From Rhizobium rhododendri (lineage in GTDB: Bacteria; Pseudomonadota; Alphaproteobacteria; Rhizobiales; Rhizobiaceae): 64,000 nucleotides of DNA. Location: assembly GCF_007000325.2 (NCBI RefSeq), contig NZ_CP117267.1, positions 1,984,001-2,048,000 on the forward strand. The letters run 5' to 3'. Position 1 is the stretch's first letter; each line of letters opens with the position of its first letter. Below, one piece after another: positions 37,024-47,224 of the stretch. The position numbers were made by a program, and so were the translations under genes. A model generated the notes under the pieces. It was not told where the DNA came from. It did no database searches and saw only the letters and a list, made by a program, of their open reading frames with translations.

Positions 37024-37956
37024 ATGAAGGTTTTCGCAGGGAACTCGAACCGGCAACTTGCCGAAGCGATCTGCAATTATCTCAACGTGCCCTTGGGCAG
37101 GGCAACTGTCCGCAGGTTCGCAGACCAGGAGATCTTCGTCGAGATCCAGGAAAACGTCCGCGGCGAGGACGTCTTCCTTGTACAGTCTACTTCATATCCT
37201 GCTAATGATCACCTGATGGAACTGCTGATCATGATCGACGCAATGCGTCGGTCTTCCGCTCGGCGCATTACTGCCGTTCTTCCCTATTTCGGTTATGCCC
37301 GCCAAGACCGCAAGCCCGGTCCGCGCACGCCCATTTCTGCGAAGCTGGTGGCCAACCTAATCACCGAGGCCGGGGCTGACCGTGTTCTCACACTCGACCT
37401 TCACGCCGGGCAAATTCAGGGCTTCTTCGACATCCCGACAGACAATCTTTACGCCTTGCCAATCCTGACGCGGGACATCAAGGCGCATTACGACATCAGC
37501 AACATCACTGTTGTTTCCCCTGATGTCGGCGGCGTAGTTCGCGCACGGGCGCTTGCCAAAAGATTGGACTGTCTGCTCGCGATCGTTGACAAGCGGCGCG
37601 ACCGCCCGGGCGAATCCGAAGTGATGAACATCATCGGCGACGTCCATGGCAAAGATTGCATCTTGATCGACGATATTGTTGATTCCGGCGGTACGCTAGT
37701 CAACGCCGCCGAAGCATTGTTGAAGAACGGCGCCCTTAGTGTCACCGCTTACATTACCCATGGGGTGTTGTCCGGTGGCGCCGTCACCCGCGTAACATCG
37801 TCGAAACTGAAAGAGCTGGTCATCACCGACTCGATCCAGCCGACGACAGCGGTACAATCTGCCCACAACATCCGCGTCATCTCGACGGCGAGCCTCATGG
37901 GCGAGGCGATAAACCGGACCAGCCTGGAAGAATCAGTTTCCAGCCTGTTCGACTGA
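37024..37956 (+). CDS. prs: Ribose-phosphate pyrophosphokinase
   Basis: 310 residues. Makes PRPP from ribose 5-phosphate and ATP for nucleotide, His and Trp synthesis. Seen: [19 protein letters not shown], the signature [35 protein letters not shown] and the PRPP loop [13 protein letters not shown]. Start at 37024 with GGGCGGACC upstream. Monocistronic. Confidence 0.97.
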   Translation: MKVFAGNSNRQLAEAICNYLNVPLGRATVRRFADQEIFVEIQENVRGEDVFLVQSTSYPANDHLMELLIMIDAMRRSSARRITAVLPYFGYARQDRKPGPRTPISAKLVANLITEAGADRVLTLDLHAGQIQGFFDIPTDNLYALPILTRDIKAHYDISNITVVSPDVGGVVRARALAKRLDCLLAIVDKRRDRPGESEVMNIIGDVHGKDCILIDDIVDSGGTLVNAAEALLKNGALSVTAYITHGVLSGGAVTRVTSSKLKELVITDSIQPTTAVQSAHNIRVISTASLMGEAINRTSLEESVSSLFD

Positions 37957-37984
37957 GACTGCCGTCACCGCAAATGTATGACTC

Positions 37985-38371
37985 CTAGACCCTTTTCACC
38001 AAGGGGATCGCGCAGGCTTCGCCTCCGTCGAACATTCGTGAGCGCGTCAGAAACCTTTTCTCGCGGCCGTTGTCGAGCGAGAACATGCCGCCCCTGCCCG
38101 GCACAACGTCGATGATCAGCTGTGTGTGCCTCCAGGCTTCGAACTGGCTGCCGGATATGTAGACCGGGACGCCGCCGATCTCGCCGAGCTTCACGTCATG
38201 ATCGCCGATCATGAACTCCTCCACGGGGTAGCACATCGGCGACGATCCATCGCAGCAGCCGCCGGACTGGTGGAAAAGCACGTGGGGATGGTCGACCTGG
38301 ATTTCGCGGATCAACTCCAGCGCCGCATCGGTCGCCAGAACCCTCGGTTCGCCATTGATGGTTTCGGACAT
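37985..38371 (-). CDS. DUF779 protein linked to aldehyde dehydrogenase
   Basis: 128 residues of the DUF779 family (LFHQSGGCCDGSSPMCYPVE; GGVPVYISGSQFEAWRHTQL; VVPGRGGMFSLDNGREKRFL). Three conserved cysteines (CC and C within the first motif) suggest metal or redox function. The family occurs almost always beside ExaC/AldB-type aldehyde dehydrogenases, as here, but its activity is unknown. Start at 38371. Downstream of exaC by 75 bp in the same direction. Confidence 0.88.
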   Translation of the reverse strand: MSETINGEPRVLATDAALELIREIQVDHPHVLFHQSGGCCDGSSPMCYPVEEFMIGDHDVKLGEIGGVPVYISGSQFEAWRHTQLIIDVVPGRGGMFSLDNGREKRFLTRSRMFDGGEACAIPLVKRV

Positions 38372-38446
38372 CTCGCCTCCTGCAAACGCTTTGCCCTCCC
38401 CCTTTGTCAGGGAGAGGGCCGATAGCTTCAGCCATTCGCACCGCTC

Positions 38447-39955
38447 TCAGAAGAAACCGAGAGCCTTTGTGCTGTAGCTCACCAGCATGTTCTTGGTCTG
38501 CTGGTAGTGATCGAGCATCATCTTGTGGTTTTCACGGCCGACGCCCGACTGCTTGTAACCGCCGAATGCCGCATGGGCCGGATAAGCGTGGTAACAGTTG
38601 GTCCAGACACGTCCCGCCTGGATTTCGCGGCCAAAGCGGTAGCAACGGTTGGCGTCACGGCTCCAGACACCAGCACCGAGGCCGTAAAGGGTGTCGTTGG
38701 CGATCTCCAGCGCTTCCTTGTCGTCCTTGAACATCGTCACCGAGACCACGGGGCCGAAGATCTCTTCCTGGAACACCCGCATCTTGTTGTGGCCCTTGAA
38801 GATCGTTGGCTTGACGTAGAAACCGTTGGCGAGTTCGCCGCCGAGGTCGTTGCGCGAGCCGCCAGTCAGCACTTCCGCGCCTTCCTGCCGGCCGATGTCG
38901 AGATAGGCCAGGATCTTTTCCAGCTGCTCGCTGGAGGCCTGCGCGCCGATCATCGTGGCGCTGTCAAGCGGATTGCCCTGCTTGATCGCCTCGACGCGCT
39001 TGACGGCCTTTTCCATGAAGCGGTCATAGATCGATTCCTGGATCAGCGCCCGGCTGGGGCATGTGCAGACTTCGCCCTGGTTGAGCGCGAACATCGCAAA
39101 GCCTTCCAGCGCCTTGTCGAGGAAATCGTCGTCCTGCGACATGACGTCGTCGAAGAAGATGTTCGGCGACTTGCCGCCCAGTTCCAGCGTCACGGGGATG
39201 AGGTTCTGGCTAGCATACTGCATGATCAGCCGGCCCGTCGAGGTTTCGCCGGTGAAGGCAATCTTGGCGATGCGCGGGCTGGTGGCCAGCGGCTTGCCAG
39301 CTTCGAGGCCAAAGCCATTGACGATGTTGAGAACGCCGGCAGGAAACAGGTCGCCGACCAGTTCGGCCCAGATCAGCAGGGACGCCGGCGTCTGTTCGGC
39401 AGGCTTGATGACCACGCAATTGCCGGCAGCAAGCGCCGGCGCGAGCTTCCACGCGGCCATCAGGATCGGAAAATTCCATGGAATGATCTGGCCGACGACA
39501 CCGAGCGGTTCATGAAAATGGTAGGCGACCGTGTCGTGGTCGATTTCGCCGATCGAGCCTTCCTGGGCACGGATGCAGGCCGCGAAATAGCGGAAGTGGT
39601 CGATTGCCAGCGGAATGTCGGCCGCCATGGTTTCGCGGATCGGCTTGCCGTTATCCCAAGTCTCGGCCTTGGCGAGCAGCTCTAGATTGTCCTCCATACG
39701 CTGCGCCACCTTCATCAGGATGTTCGAGCGCTCCGTGGTGGACGTCTTGCCCCAGCTATCCTTGGCGGCATGGGCGGCGTCGAGGGCAGCGTTGATGTCC
39801 TTCTCGTCGGAGCGAGGAATTTCGCAGAGTTTGCCGCCGGTCACGGGGGTGGTGTTGTCGAAGTATTTTCCGGAGATCGGCTCGCGCCACTGGCCACCGA
39901 TGTAGTTGCCGTATTTCAGCTTGAACGGCGACTCGACGATTTTCTGATGCAGCAT
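38447..39955 (-). CDS. exaC: Acetaldehyde dehydrogenase, ExaC/AldB type
   Basis: 502 residues. NAD(P)-dependent oxidation of acetaldehyde or other small aldehydes to acids. Family signatures: [47 protein letters not shown] (catalytic Glu) and [13 protein letters not shown] with the catalytic Cys at 297 and a second Cys at 299. Start at 39955 ([13 protein letters not shown]) with an AGGGAGA SD. With DUF779 downstream and a GAF-Fis regulator divergently upstream... read toward it from the right, this forms a three-gene aldehyde module. Confidence 0.94.
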   Translation of the reverse strand: MLHQKIVESPFKLKYGNYIGGQWREPISGKYFDNTTPVTGGKLCEIPRSDEKDINAALDAAHAAKDSWGKTSTTERSNILMKVAQRMEDNLELLAKAETWDNGKPIRETMAADIPLAIDHFRYFAACIRAQEGSIGEIDHDTVAYHFHEPLGVVGQIIPWNFPILMAAWKLAPALAAGNCVVIKPAEQTPASLLIWAELVGDLFPAGVLNIVNGFGLEAGKPLATSPRIAKIAFTGETSTGRLIMQYASQNLIPVTLELGGKSPNIFFDDVMSQDDDFLDKALEGFAMFALNQGEVCTCPSRALIQESIYDRFMEKAVKRVEAIKQGNPLDSATMIGAQASSEQLEKILAYLDIGRQEGAEVLTGGSRNDLGGELANGFYVKPTIFKGHNKMRVFQEEIFGPVVSVTMFKDDKEALEIANDTLYGLGAGVWSRDANRCYRFGREIQAGRVWTNCYHAYPAHAAFGGYKQSGVGRENHKMMLDHYQQTKNMLVSYSTKALGFF

Positions 39956-40056
39956 GTCATTCTCCCTGGGTGAACTGATCCTGCGGATCGATGGGAGGAA
40001 CCTGCACCCGGAAAGGCGCCTGAGGTAGAGCCGGCAATCAATGCCGCAGTGCACAG

Positions 40057-40074
40057 TGTTTCACTTGTGAGACA
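40057..40074. promoter_or_regulatory. Palindrome upstream of exaC, probable AcoR-like activator site
   Basis: TGTTTCACTTGTGAGACA is an 18-bp near-perfect palindrome of the TGT-N12-ACA form, resembling sites bound by AcoR/MimR-type Fis-HTH activators. It lies about 100 bp upstream of the exaC start, in the interval between the two genes. A second inverted repeat, TGCCTAT (40081-40087) and ATAGGCA (40110-40116), lies next to it. Confidence 0.55.
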
Positions 40075-40200
40075 AGATGATGCCTATGCGACAGGCAAAC
40101 GATCACACGATAGGCAACATCTACCCGGTCGGCTCGGTCCACACAGCCTCATGAGACTGCGTGCGAGCCGTATTGCCCATCGTCAGCTCCGACTGAAATG

Positions 40201-41160
40201 TCAGTGAAGCGCGAGCTTCTTCATCTTGCGGTGCATCGTCGCGCGACTGATGCCGAGCTGCTGGGCTGCCTGGGAAACGTTGCCGTGGTTGCGCGACAGC
40301 ACGCGGCGCAGGGCTGCGCGTTCGGCCTCCATGAGGTCTGCGCCATCGTCACTGCGATCCTCGTGCAAGGCATCGGATGCCGGCAGTCCAGCCTTTATCC
40401 GGGCATCGTCGAGTTTGAGCGCCAGCCTTGCAGCGCGGGTGGCGCCGAGAATGAGGTCGTCCTTGTCGACGGCCAGAAGCGCTGCCGCCGGATTGCTGCC
40501 GCTTGGAACCATGACAATTCGGGAGCCGCGAAAAGCGCTGCGGAAGAGATTGGTCTCGATGCGAAGCGCGGCATCGCGCACCGCCTGCGACAGGATGGCC
40601 AGCGCCATTTCGTTGACGTCCTCGCGGCAGGTCGAAATATCGAGCGCGGCCGTCAGCTGCCCACGATGGTCGCGGATCGGCGCAGACGTGCAGCTGAGAT
40701 TGATGTTCGAAGAGAGAAAATGCTGGTCGCGATAGATAGTCACCGAACGCTCGTCGGCCAGTGCTGTACCGATGCCGTTGGTCCCGGCGCTGGCCTCGCT
40801 CCAGACGGCGCCAGGCCAAAGCCCGAGGCTGCGAAAATCCTTGTCCTCGCTGCCGGTTCCGCGCCGCTCCAGCGCAACGCCCTTGCTGTCGGTGAGAAGC
40901 AGGCAGCAGCCGGCCTTGCCGACCGTCAGGAACAGGCGGTCGAGCTCGTCGGTCGCTTCGACGATGAGTTGTGCCGATTGCTCCCTTGCCAGCCGGAACT
41001 CCTCATCCGTCAGGCGCAGCGGTGCGCGGTTCTGCTCCGGCGCCAGCTGATACATCGACATGCAGCGGTGCCAGGAGGCTATGATCGGTGAACTCGCCGC
41101 AGCCGATTTAAGCTGCGCGCTGGCGTAGACCCGCTCCGCATGAGCCATCTCATTGTGCAT
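40201..41160 (-). CDS. AcoR-like regulator with GAF and Fis-type HTH but no AAA+ domain
   Basis: 319 residues. N-terminal GAF-type sensor (about 70-210; includes GLWPGAVWSEASAGTNGIGT, typical of AcoR/AcoX activators) joined directly to a C-terminal Fis-like HTH_8 (ERAALRRVLSRNHGNVSQAA, then QQLGISRATMHRKMKK). The central sigma-54 AAA+ domain with its GAFTGA loop, present in AcoR, is absent. So it cannot drive sigma-54 open-complex formation and probably works as a classical activator or repressor. Start at 41160 with a GGGAGGGG SD. Upstream of exaC in the same direction; the transcripts may be joined. Confidence 0.88.
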   Translation of the reverse strand: MHNEMAHAERVYASAQLKSAAASSPIIASWHRCMSMYQLAPEQNRAPLRLTDEEFRLAREQSAQLIVEATDELDRLFLTVGKAGCCLLLTDSKGVALERRGTGSEDKDFRSLGLWPGAVWSEASAGTNGIGTALADERSVTIYRDQHFLSSNINLSCTSAPIRDHRGQLTAALDISTCREDVNEMALAILSQAVRDAALRIETNLFRSAFRGSRIVMVPSGSNPAAALLAVDKDDLILGATRAARLALKLDDARIKAGLPASDALHEDRSDDGADLMEAERAALRRVLSRNHGNVSQAAQQLGISRATMHRKMKKLALH

Positions 41161-41279
41161 GCGCCCCTCCCAAGGCTTCGAAGCTGAAATCTTCGCGCGA
41201 AACGCCGGCAAGCGCAATGCCTAAGTGCAGCTTGCCATTGGTATCGGCACGTGAAGGGCAGCTCCTCGAAAAGGCGTCG

Positions 41280-42734
41280 TCACTTTGCCGGGGTGATTAC
41301 CTGGCCATTGACGGTGAAGGCGCCATCCTCGGTCACAGTCACATCCCAGCGCTGCCGGCCGTCCGGATCGGTCTTGGCAAATCCCTTCGCCATCATCATC
41401 CCAAAGGAGATCTGGTTAAGCTCAGCGTCGGTCTTTGCGGCATTCTGGACGAAGGCGATAGTCTTGTCGTAGTCGCGGGAAAGCACGCTCATCTGCAACG
41501 CGTAGCGATTGGTTTGCTGGAGGTTGGAGACAACCTTGCCGGAGACAGCGATATCATAAACGCTGGAAACCGCGCTGATCTCGGGAAAGTCGATCGTCAG
41601 CTTGTCGTTTGGAAAGATGGCACTGCCGATCTTCCGGCCGCTTTCAGTGGACAGGCCCTCCGGCGTCGAGAAATCGGTGTTCAGCAGTATGTCGGCAGCC
41701 GCCGCGAAGTTCATGTCGGGGATACCGACTTCCACCACGGTCGTGTCGGGCACCAGCGCCTCGTAGCCCTCTGGCACCAGGCCGGAAGCAAGCTTCAGCT
41801 TTTCCGCCCTCAGCCCGAAGCCGATGCTGGACGCTTCGGTCAGGCCGTTCATCTTGAAGGAGTAGGTGAGCTTGTCCAGCGACGCCGTCCCGACATCGGT
41901 CAGTACCGAGAGATTGCTGGCGACGGCGGTTTCCTCGAGCGAGCCGAACAGCGGCAGCGCATTGCGCACCAGCTTCTGGAATTTTTCGCCACCGCGCTTC
42001 GACAGCTTCTTGGCTTCGGCGTGTTCGAAAACAAAGCGGATGAGATCGCGCAATGCATTGATCGGTACGCCGGTCGCCTTGGCGTCGAATGTCATATTGT
42101 CCGCCTTGATCTCGGCATTGCCCGAGGCCTGGCCGGCGATCTTCTCGTAAAAGCTGGGCATCGCACCGCTGGCGAGCATATCGACGGTGCCCGGCCTGGC
42201 CGTATCGATGGACGAGAACTTGTAGGTCATGCCGGCAGCGCCAGCCTCGACCTTTTGAGCCCCTGAGATCGAGGACATTCTGAAGTCCCTCGCCGTCGCA
42301 TCCAGCGAGCGCATGTAGCTGATCGCAGGATCGAACACCCCGCTATAGACCATCGACCCCATCTGATATTGGATATCGGTCGCCGGCCCGTCGCCCAGCT
42401 TGGAATGAGCGGAAATATCGAGGGAATTGTCGCCATCGATGTTCCACAAGCCCTTCTCCGCAGGCGCCGCGAACATCGTGAGCGGCTTAAGGCCGGAAAT
42501 CGTGAAATCAGGGGAAGGAAACCGGTCGAGCAACTTCGTGAGGTCGTAGGTAACCTCGTAACGATTGCCTATCGGCTTGACGGAGAGGAAAGTGCTGGCG
42601 ATATCGTGGGGCAGGAACGCGCTGAGCGAGTTACGCAGATCCTTGGCACCCTGCTCGTTCACCTCGGCGCCGTAAGATGCGCCTGAAAGACCGGTTGTCA
42701 GAACGATTGCAGCAGCGATGGTCCGGTAACGCAT
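41280..42734 (-). CDS. Large exported protein of unknown function
   Basis: 484 residues. Cleavable signal peptide (TIAAAIVLTTGLSGASYGAE); the remainder is soluble and beta-rich with no recognised motif. It looks like a DUF945/DUF2125-type periplasmic or outer-membrane-associated protein (regular LxV strands, for example AQKVEAGAAGMTYKFSSIDT), but I cannot assign a family. Start at 42734 (MRYRTIAAAIVL) after GGGAGAG. Transcribed away from rplY. Confidence 0.75.
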   Translation of the reverse strand: MRYRTIAAAIVLTTGLSGASYGAEVNEQGAKDLRNSLSAFLPHDIASTFLSVKPIGNRYEVTYDLTKLLDRFPSPDFTISGLKPLTMFAAPAEKGLWNIDGDNSLDISAHSKLGDGPATDIQYQMGSMVYSGVFDPAISYMRSLDATARDFRMSSISGAQKVEAGAAGMTYKFSSIDTARPGTVDMLASGAMPSFYEKIAGQASGNAEIKADNMTFDAKATGVPINALRDLIRFVFEHAEAKKLSKRGGEKFQKLVRNALPLFGSLEETAVASNLSVLTDVGTASLDKLTYSFKMNGLTEASSIGFGLRAEKLKLASGLVPEGYEALVPDTTVVEVGIPDMNFAAAADILLNTDFSTPEGLSTESGRKIGSAIFPNDKLTIDFPEISAVSSVYDIAVSGKVVSNLQQTNRYALQMSVLSRDYDKTIAFVQNAAKTDAELNQISFGMMMAKGFAKTDPDGRQRWDVTVTEDGAFTVNGQVITPAK

Positions 42735-43169
42735 AACAACTCTCCCTATGCCGTTGCACCGGGCGACTGTGAAAGACGACGCTACAACCTGTCAACCGTC
42801 GATCCGCCGAAACCCGACCGCCTCCGATATTATCCATGCGACGCGGATCGGTTCCGCACTTCGGTAAATGCCCAAGTCTCGCATGTCGGAGAAACCGCAA
42901 CCGATTTTCCGTAGAATACCCGGCGCAAATAGCCTGACATTCCCGTCTCCAGAAGACGAGGCCAAACCGCTTTTCGGCGTTAATATCGCGTTTCCGTCGC
43001 GATGCGGCCGGTAGTCTTGCGTTTTACAGTCTTTTGCCCTATACGCCACGCGTCCGCGCAGACACCCTTGGAGGCAATGCGGATGGGGCCGGTTTCGGCC
43101 GTCCTCCGGTCTTGCCACGCGGTTCACCGCAAAGGCCAAGACTCTCCAGTAATCTTGAAAGGAATTGCC
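42735..43169. other. Intergenic region upstream of rplY
   Basis: 435 bp. It contains the rplY promoter at 43017-43045 and a leader of about 120 nt. The left part presumably holds the promoter for the divergent exported protein; nothing else was identified. Confidence 0.5.
43017..43045 (+). promoter_or_regulatory. rplY promoter
   Basis: TTGCGT (43017-43022), 17-bp spacer, TATACG (43040-43045); predicted transcription start near 43051. Confidence 0.55.
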
Positions 43170-43790
43170 ATGAGCAACCAAAGCTATCAGCTCAAGGCCG
43201 ACGCACGCGAACGGGTCGGTAAGGGGTCCGCCCGTGAACTTCGCCGCAAAGGTCTCATTCCTGCTGTCATCTATGGCGACAAGCAGGCTCCCGTTTCCAT
43301 CACCTTGAACACCAATGAAGTCACCAAGCGCGTTCACGCCGGTGGCTTCCTGACAACGATCGTAACGGTCGAAGTCGACGGCAAGTCCTACCGCGTCCTG
43401 CCGAAGGACTACCAGCTCGACCCGGTCCGTGACTTCGTTCTGCACGTCGATTTTCTGCGCGTCTCCGGCAACACCCAGGTGACCGTTGAAATCCCGGTTC
43501 ACTTCCTCAACGACGACAAGGCCCCTGGCATCAAGGTCGGCGGCGTTCTCAACATCGTTCGCCACGCCGTTGAAGTCACCTGCCCTGCCGACAAGATCCC
43601 GGAATCCTTCTCGGTCGACCTGACCGGCCTGAAGATCGGCGACAGCATCCACATTTCGGACGTTACACTGCCGAAAGATGTACAGCCTGTGATCACCGAT
43701 CGTGACTTCACGATTGCCACGATCGTTCCGCCGGTAGTCGACGTCGTTGAAGACGAAACGACAGAAGAAGAAGGCACTTCGGAAGAGTAA
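43170..43790 (+). CDS. rplY: 50S ribosomal protein L25 / general stress protein Ctc
   Basis: 206 residues: N-terminal L25 5S-rRNA-binding domain ([20 protein letters not shown], then GLIPAVIYG) and the longer CTC-type C-terminal beta domain ending in an acidic tail. Start at 43170 ([19 protein letters not shown]) after GAAAGGA. Ends with a terminator. In related genomes rplY is followed by pth; here two c-di-GMP-related genes lie between them. Confidence 0.96.
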   Translation: MSNQSYQLKADARERVGKGSARELRRKGLIPAVIYGDKQAPVSITLNTNEVTKRVHAGGFLTTIVTVEVDGKSYRVLPKDYQLDPVRDFVLHVDFLRVSGNTQVTVEIPVHFLNDDKAPGIKVGGVLNIVRHAVEVTCPADKIPESFSVDLTGLKIGDSIHISDVTLPKDVQPVITDRDFTIATIVPPVVDVVEDETTEEEGTSEE

Positions 43791-43818
43791 GCTTTTCCGA
43801 AAACGTCGAAGAGATCAG

Positions 43819-43851
43819 AACCCGCCATCCTCAACGGACGGCGGGTTTTTT
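43819..43851 (+). terminator. rplY terminator
   Basis: AACCCGCC (43819-43826) pairs with GGCGGGTT (43840-43847), with inner TCC/GGA pairs, followed by TTTTTT. Confidence 0.9.
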
Positions 43852-44023
43852 CGTGCCTGCAACCAAGTTGGGACCATTGGCCTCGGGCACCGCAGTACCA
43901 CACCGTTAACCCCGCCGTTTCAGCAACCCTTAACAAATCTGTGAAACTTTACGCCACAGAGTTGCAGCCGTCCGATCGACATCGCTCGAGCGCCACCTTC
44001 AACCAGGGGAAGATTCGGACGCG

Positions 44024-46390
44024 ATGAACAATTCCGTCGAAAACAGGTTTTTTGCGATCGTCTGCGGCGCCCTTCTGGTCTTTGTCGCACCGCTGTTCGT
44101 GCTGTTCCTGTTTCTCTCGTCGGAACGCGCCGAGAAGGAAATCCGCGATCACATCACGGTCTTGCTGGCCGCCAATGCACAGGCGCTTGCCAAGCCCCTC
44201 TGGGATCTGGACGAGGATACCATCACCCAGGTCAGCGCCACCACTGTCTCCGAGGGCGAGCAGGTCCAGGTCAATGTCCGCGATACATCCGGCCAGTTGG
44301 ACATCACCCAGTCGACCATTCCCAAATCCTTCGACGGCAAGCTGGAATCGATCTCGCGCGCCATCACCTACAACACGGTGGACGGCAAGAAGACGCTCGG
44401 CACCATCACCGTTCTCTACCCGCAACTCGGCATCTTCGACGGACTGAAGCACGAAGAGATCGTCTTCATCTCGATTTTCATCTTCGCCGTACTGACCGTT
44501 TTCGGAACAGCCCTGATCGGTAACCGGATATTTGTCATCCAGCCGCTGATGCGGCTCGCCCATGCCATCGAGGCGACACGCCAGCTCGGCTCCCGCCACC
44601 ACGTCGACTGGCAGTCGAACGACGAAATGGGTCGGCTGGCGCGCAGCTTCAACGAGATGCAGATCAAGCTGGAGCGCGAGGAGACGGAGCTGAAGCTCGC
44701 CCATCGCGGCGCAACCGATACCTACAACCTCACGCCCGCCATGCTGTTCTCCCTCGACGAGAACGATTGCATTTCCGCCGTCAGTGATTACTGGCTGGCC
44801 GCGACAGGCTACCGACGGGAGCAGGTGCTCGGCCGCCCCTTCGCCAGCCTGCTGATGGAACAGTCCCGCGAGAAATACATTCAGCGAAAGCAGCAACACG
44901 GCCGGGCCGCACCGCAGATCGAGGTGACGGTCAAGTTCCCCTGTATCGACGGCCGGATCATGGACCTGCTCATCCTGGAATCGACAGCCGTCAAGGGCGG
45001 ACGGTCGCTGTCGGTCATGACGGATGTCACCGAACTCAAGCAATCCGAAGACCGCAATCTGCGCCAGGCGATCACCGATCACCTGACCGGCCTCCTGAAC
45101 CGCCAGGGTTTCGAGACCGCGCTCGATGCCAAGATCAACGAGGCAGACCTGCGTCACCGGGAACTCGCCTGCCTGTTTATCGATCTTGACCGTTTCAAGT
45201 GGATCAACGACAATCTCGGCCACGCTGCCGGCGATGCAGCACTGTGCGAACTTGTCGCGCGCCTGCAGGCCCACCTATCGCCGGGTGACATCGCAGCCCG
45301 CCTCGGCGGAGACGAATTTGCAATTCTGATCTTGTCCGAAGACGCGGAAGAAAAGGCACTCGCCATGGCAGCCAGCGTCGCAGAGATCTTCGCAGCCCCG
45401 TTCGTCGGCGACGCCCGCCTGAGCGCCAGCATCGGTATCGCTATCTATCCGCGCCACGCTGCCAACGCCTCCGAATTGCTGCAGAAGTCCGACATGGCCA
45501 TGTATGCCAAGAAACGCGAGGGCAAAAATGGCGCGCAGATCTTCGACAACAGCATGCTGGACGACGCACGTGGCCGCGCCGAGGTCGAAACCTTCATCGA
45601 GACTGGGCTGACCGAAGACTGGTTCGAGGCTTACCTGCAGCCGATCGTCAACATCGAGGATCGCGCGATCGCCGGCTTCGAGGCGCTCATGCGCCTGCAT
45701 CATCCGCAGAAGGGCATCCTGCCGCCAAAGCCGATCATCGATATCGCCGAGGAAACGGGATCCATCATCCGCATCGGAACGCGGATCATGGAAAAAGCCA
45801 TCGCCAACCTCGCCCGCATCTCCAAGCTCGACGGGATGCAGGATGTCTATCTCGCGATCAACTTCTCGCCGCTGCAGTTCGAGCCGGCACTGCCGGCCCT
45901 GATCGCCGGTTTACTCATGCGCCACGAAATCAAGCCGCAGCGGATCGTTATCGAGATCACCGAGGCGGTCCTGATGGACGACAATCCCGAGGTCCGCAAC
46001 ATCATCAATGAGATCTGCAGTTTCGGATGTCGCATCGCACTGGACGATTTCGGGACGGGCTATTCGTCGCTGAGCTACATCAACCGCTTTCCAGTCGACA
46101 TCATCAAAATCGACCAGTCGTTCACCAAGGCCATCAACGACGCGTCTCCGGACGTCCGTCGCAAGAGCCGGATGCTGGTCGAAAGCATCACGACCCTGTC
46201 GCACAAGATGAACTGTACGGTGATCGCAGAAGGCATAGAGACCGAGGACGAGTGCGCGACGCTGATCGCCATGGGTATCGACTATGGCCAGGGCTATCTC
46301 TTCCACAGGCCACAGCATCCGGATGCGCTGATGGAAACGCTGGCAGGCCGCATGCCCGGCGGTCGCAGCAGCATGGCCATCGCATCCTGA
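44024..46390 (+). CDS. Membrane GGDEF-EAL protein with HAMP and PAS domains
   Basis: 788 residues. Membrane helix 9-32, periplasmic sensor about 33-145, second helix about 147-168, HAMP, PAS (about 240-350), GGDEF domain with intact RLGGDEFAIL (residues 428-432) and EAL domain with intact GFEALMRL (E553), DDFGTGYSS and KIDQSF. Both diguanylate cyclase and phosphodiesterase activities are therefore possible. A periplasmic solute-binding gene follows after 20 bp and may supply the signal. Start at 44024 with AGGGGAAG SD. Confidence 0.94.
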   Translation: MNNSVENRFFAIVCGALLVFVAPLFVLFLFLSSERAEKEIRDHITVLLAANAQALAKPLWDLDEDTITQVSATTVSEGEQVQVNVRDTSGQLDITQSTIPKSFDGKLESISRAITYNTVDGKKTLGTITVLYPQLGIFDGLKHEEIVFISIFIFAVLTVFGTALIGNRIFVIQPLMRLAHAIEATRQLGSRHHVDWQSNDEMGRLARSFNEMQIKLEREETELKLAHRGATDTYNLTPAMLFSLDENDCISAVSDYWLAATGYRREQVLGRPFASLLMEQSREKYIQRKQQHGRAAPQIEVTVKFPCIDGRIMDLLILESTAVKGGRSLSVMTDVTELKQSEDRNLRQAITDHLTGLLNRQGFETALDAKINEADLRHRELACLFIDLDRFKWINDNLGHAAGDAALCELVARLQAHLSPGDIAARLGGDEFAILILSEDAEEKALAMAASVAEIFAAPFVGDARLSASIGIAIYPRHAANASELLQKSDMAMYAKKREGKNGAQIFDNSMLDDARGRAEVETFIETGLTEDWFEAYLQPIVNIEDRAIAGFEALMRLHHPQKGILPPKPIIDIAEETGSIIRIGTRIMEKAIANLARISKLDGMQDVYLAINFSPLQFEPALPALIAGLLMRHEIKPQRIVIEITEAVLMDDNPEVRNIINEICSFGCRIALDDFGTGYSSLSYINRFPVDIIKIDQSFTKAINDASPDVRRKSRMLVESITTLSHKMNCTVIAEGIETEDECATLIAMGIDYGQGYLFHRPQHPDALMETLAGRMPGGRSSMAIAS

Positions 46391-46410
46391 ACCTCGCGCG
46401 GGAGAAGCCC

Positions 46411-47130
46411 ATGATCAAAATGCTTTTGCCTCTCCTGATCGCCTCCCATCTCACCGTCACGGCCGAGGCGCAGACCGTATCCTTCGTGACCGAAGAATAT
46501 CCGCCCTTCAGCTACCGCGAAGGAAGCGACATCAAGGGCGCTGCCGTCGACCAGATCAAGCTGCTGATGCGCGGATTGAACGACTTTACCATCGACGTCG
46601 TCCCTTGGGCTCGCGCCTATTCACAAGCCCGCACGACACCGATGAACTGCGTATTTGCAACTGCCCATACAACGGAGCGCGATGCCCTGTTCAAATGGGT
46701 GGAGCCACTGCTGATCGACCGCAATTTCCTCGTCAAGCATACCGGCACCGCGGTGAACGCTGCAACCCTCGAGCAAGCAAGGCAGTTTTCCGTCGGCACC
46801 TGGCGCGAGGACTATACGGAGACCCTGCTGCGCAATCTCGATTTCCCGAAGATCGACGTTGCCACCACCATGTCGGCGACGCTGAAAAAACTGATGAACG
46901 ACCGCATCGACATGATGCCGCTATCGGAACCCTACATGGACAAGCTGATCAAGGAGGGCAAGCCGCTGGAGCGCGTCGTCCTCTTATCGCGCCAGGTGAT
47001 TGGCATCGCCTGCCACAAGGATTTTCCGGAGGATTTGCGCCAGAAGATGCAGGTTGCCTTGACCGCACTGATCGCCGACGGAACGCAGAAGCAACTCTTC
47101 GAGCAATACGGCATGGCGCTCGAAAACTGA
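46411..47130 (+). CDS. Periplasmic family-3 solute-binding protein
   Basis: 239 residues. Signal peptide to about 20 (LLPLLIASHLTVTAEAQT), then an SBP_bac_3 domain (FVTEEYPPFSYREGSDIKGA; DQIKLLMRGL; PWARAYSQARTTPMNCVFAT; CHKDFPEDLRQKMQVAL). No ABC permease or ATPase is near. It sits behind a GGDEF-EAL sensor with a periplasmic domain, so it probably acts as a ligand-presenting partner rather than a transporter subunit. Start at 46411 with CGGGAGAAG SD. Confidence 0.88.
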   Translation: MIKMLLPLLIASHLTVTAEAQTVSFVTEEYPPFSYREGSDIKGAAVDQIKLLMRGLNDFTIDVVPWARAYSQARTTPMNCVFATAHTTERDALFKWVEPLLIDRNFLVKHTGTAVNAATLEQARQFSVGTWREDYTETLLRNLDFPKIDVATTMSATLKKLMNDRIDMMPLSEPYMDKLIKEGKPLERVVLLSRQVIGIACHKDFPEDLRQKMQVALTALIADGTQKQLFEQYGMALEN

Positions 47131-47224
47131 CGCTTGGCCCCCTCACCCGTCAGAAAATCCGTCTTGACTTGACGACCCATTCGCGTCGATGAACGGCTCC
47201 GTCATCTGCGAAAGGACGACAGCC

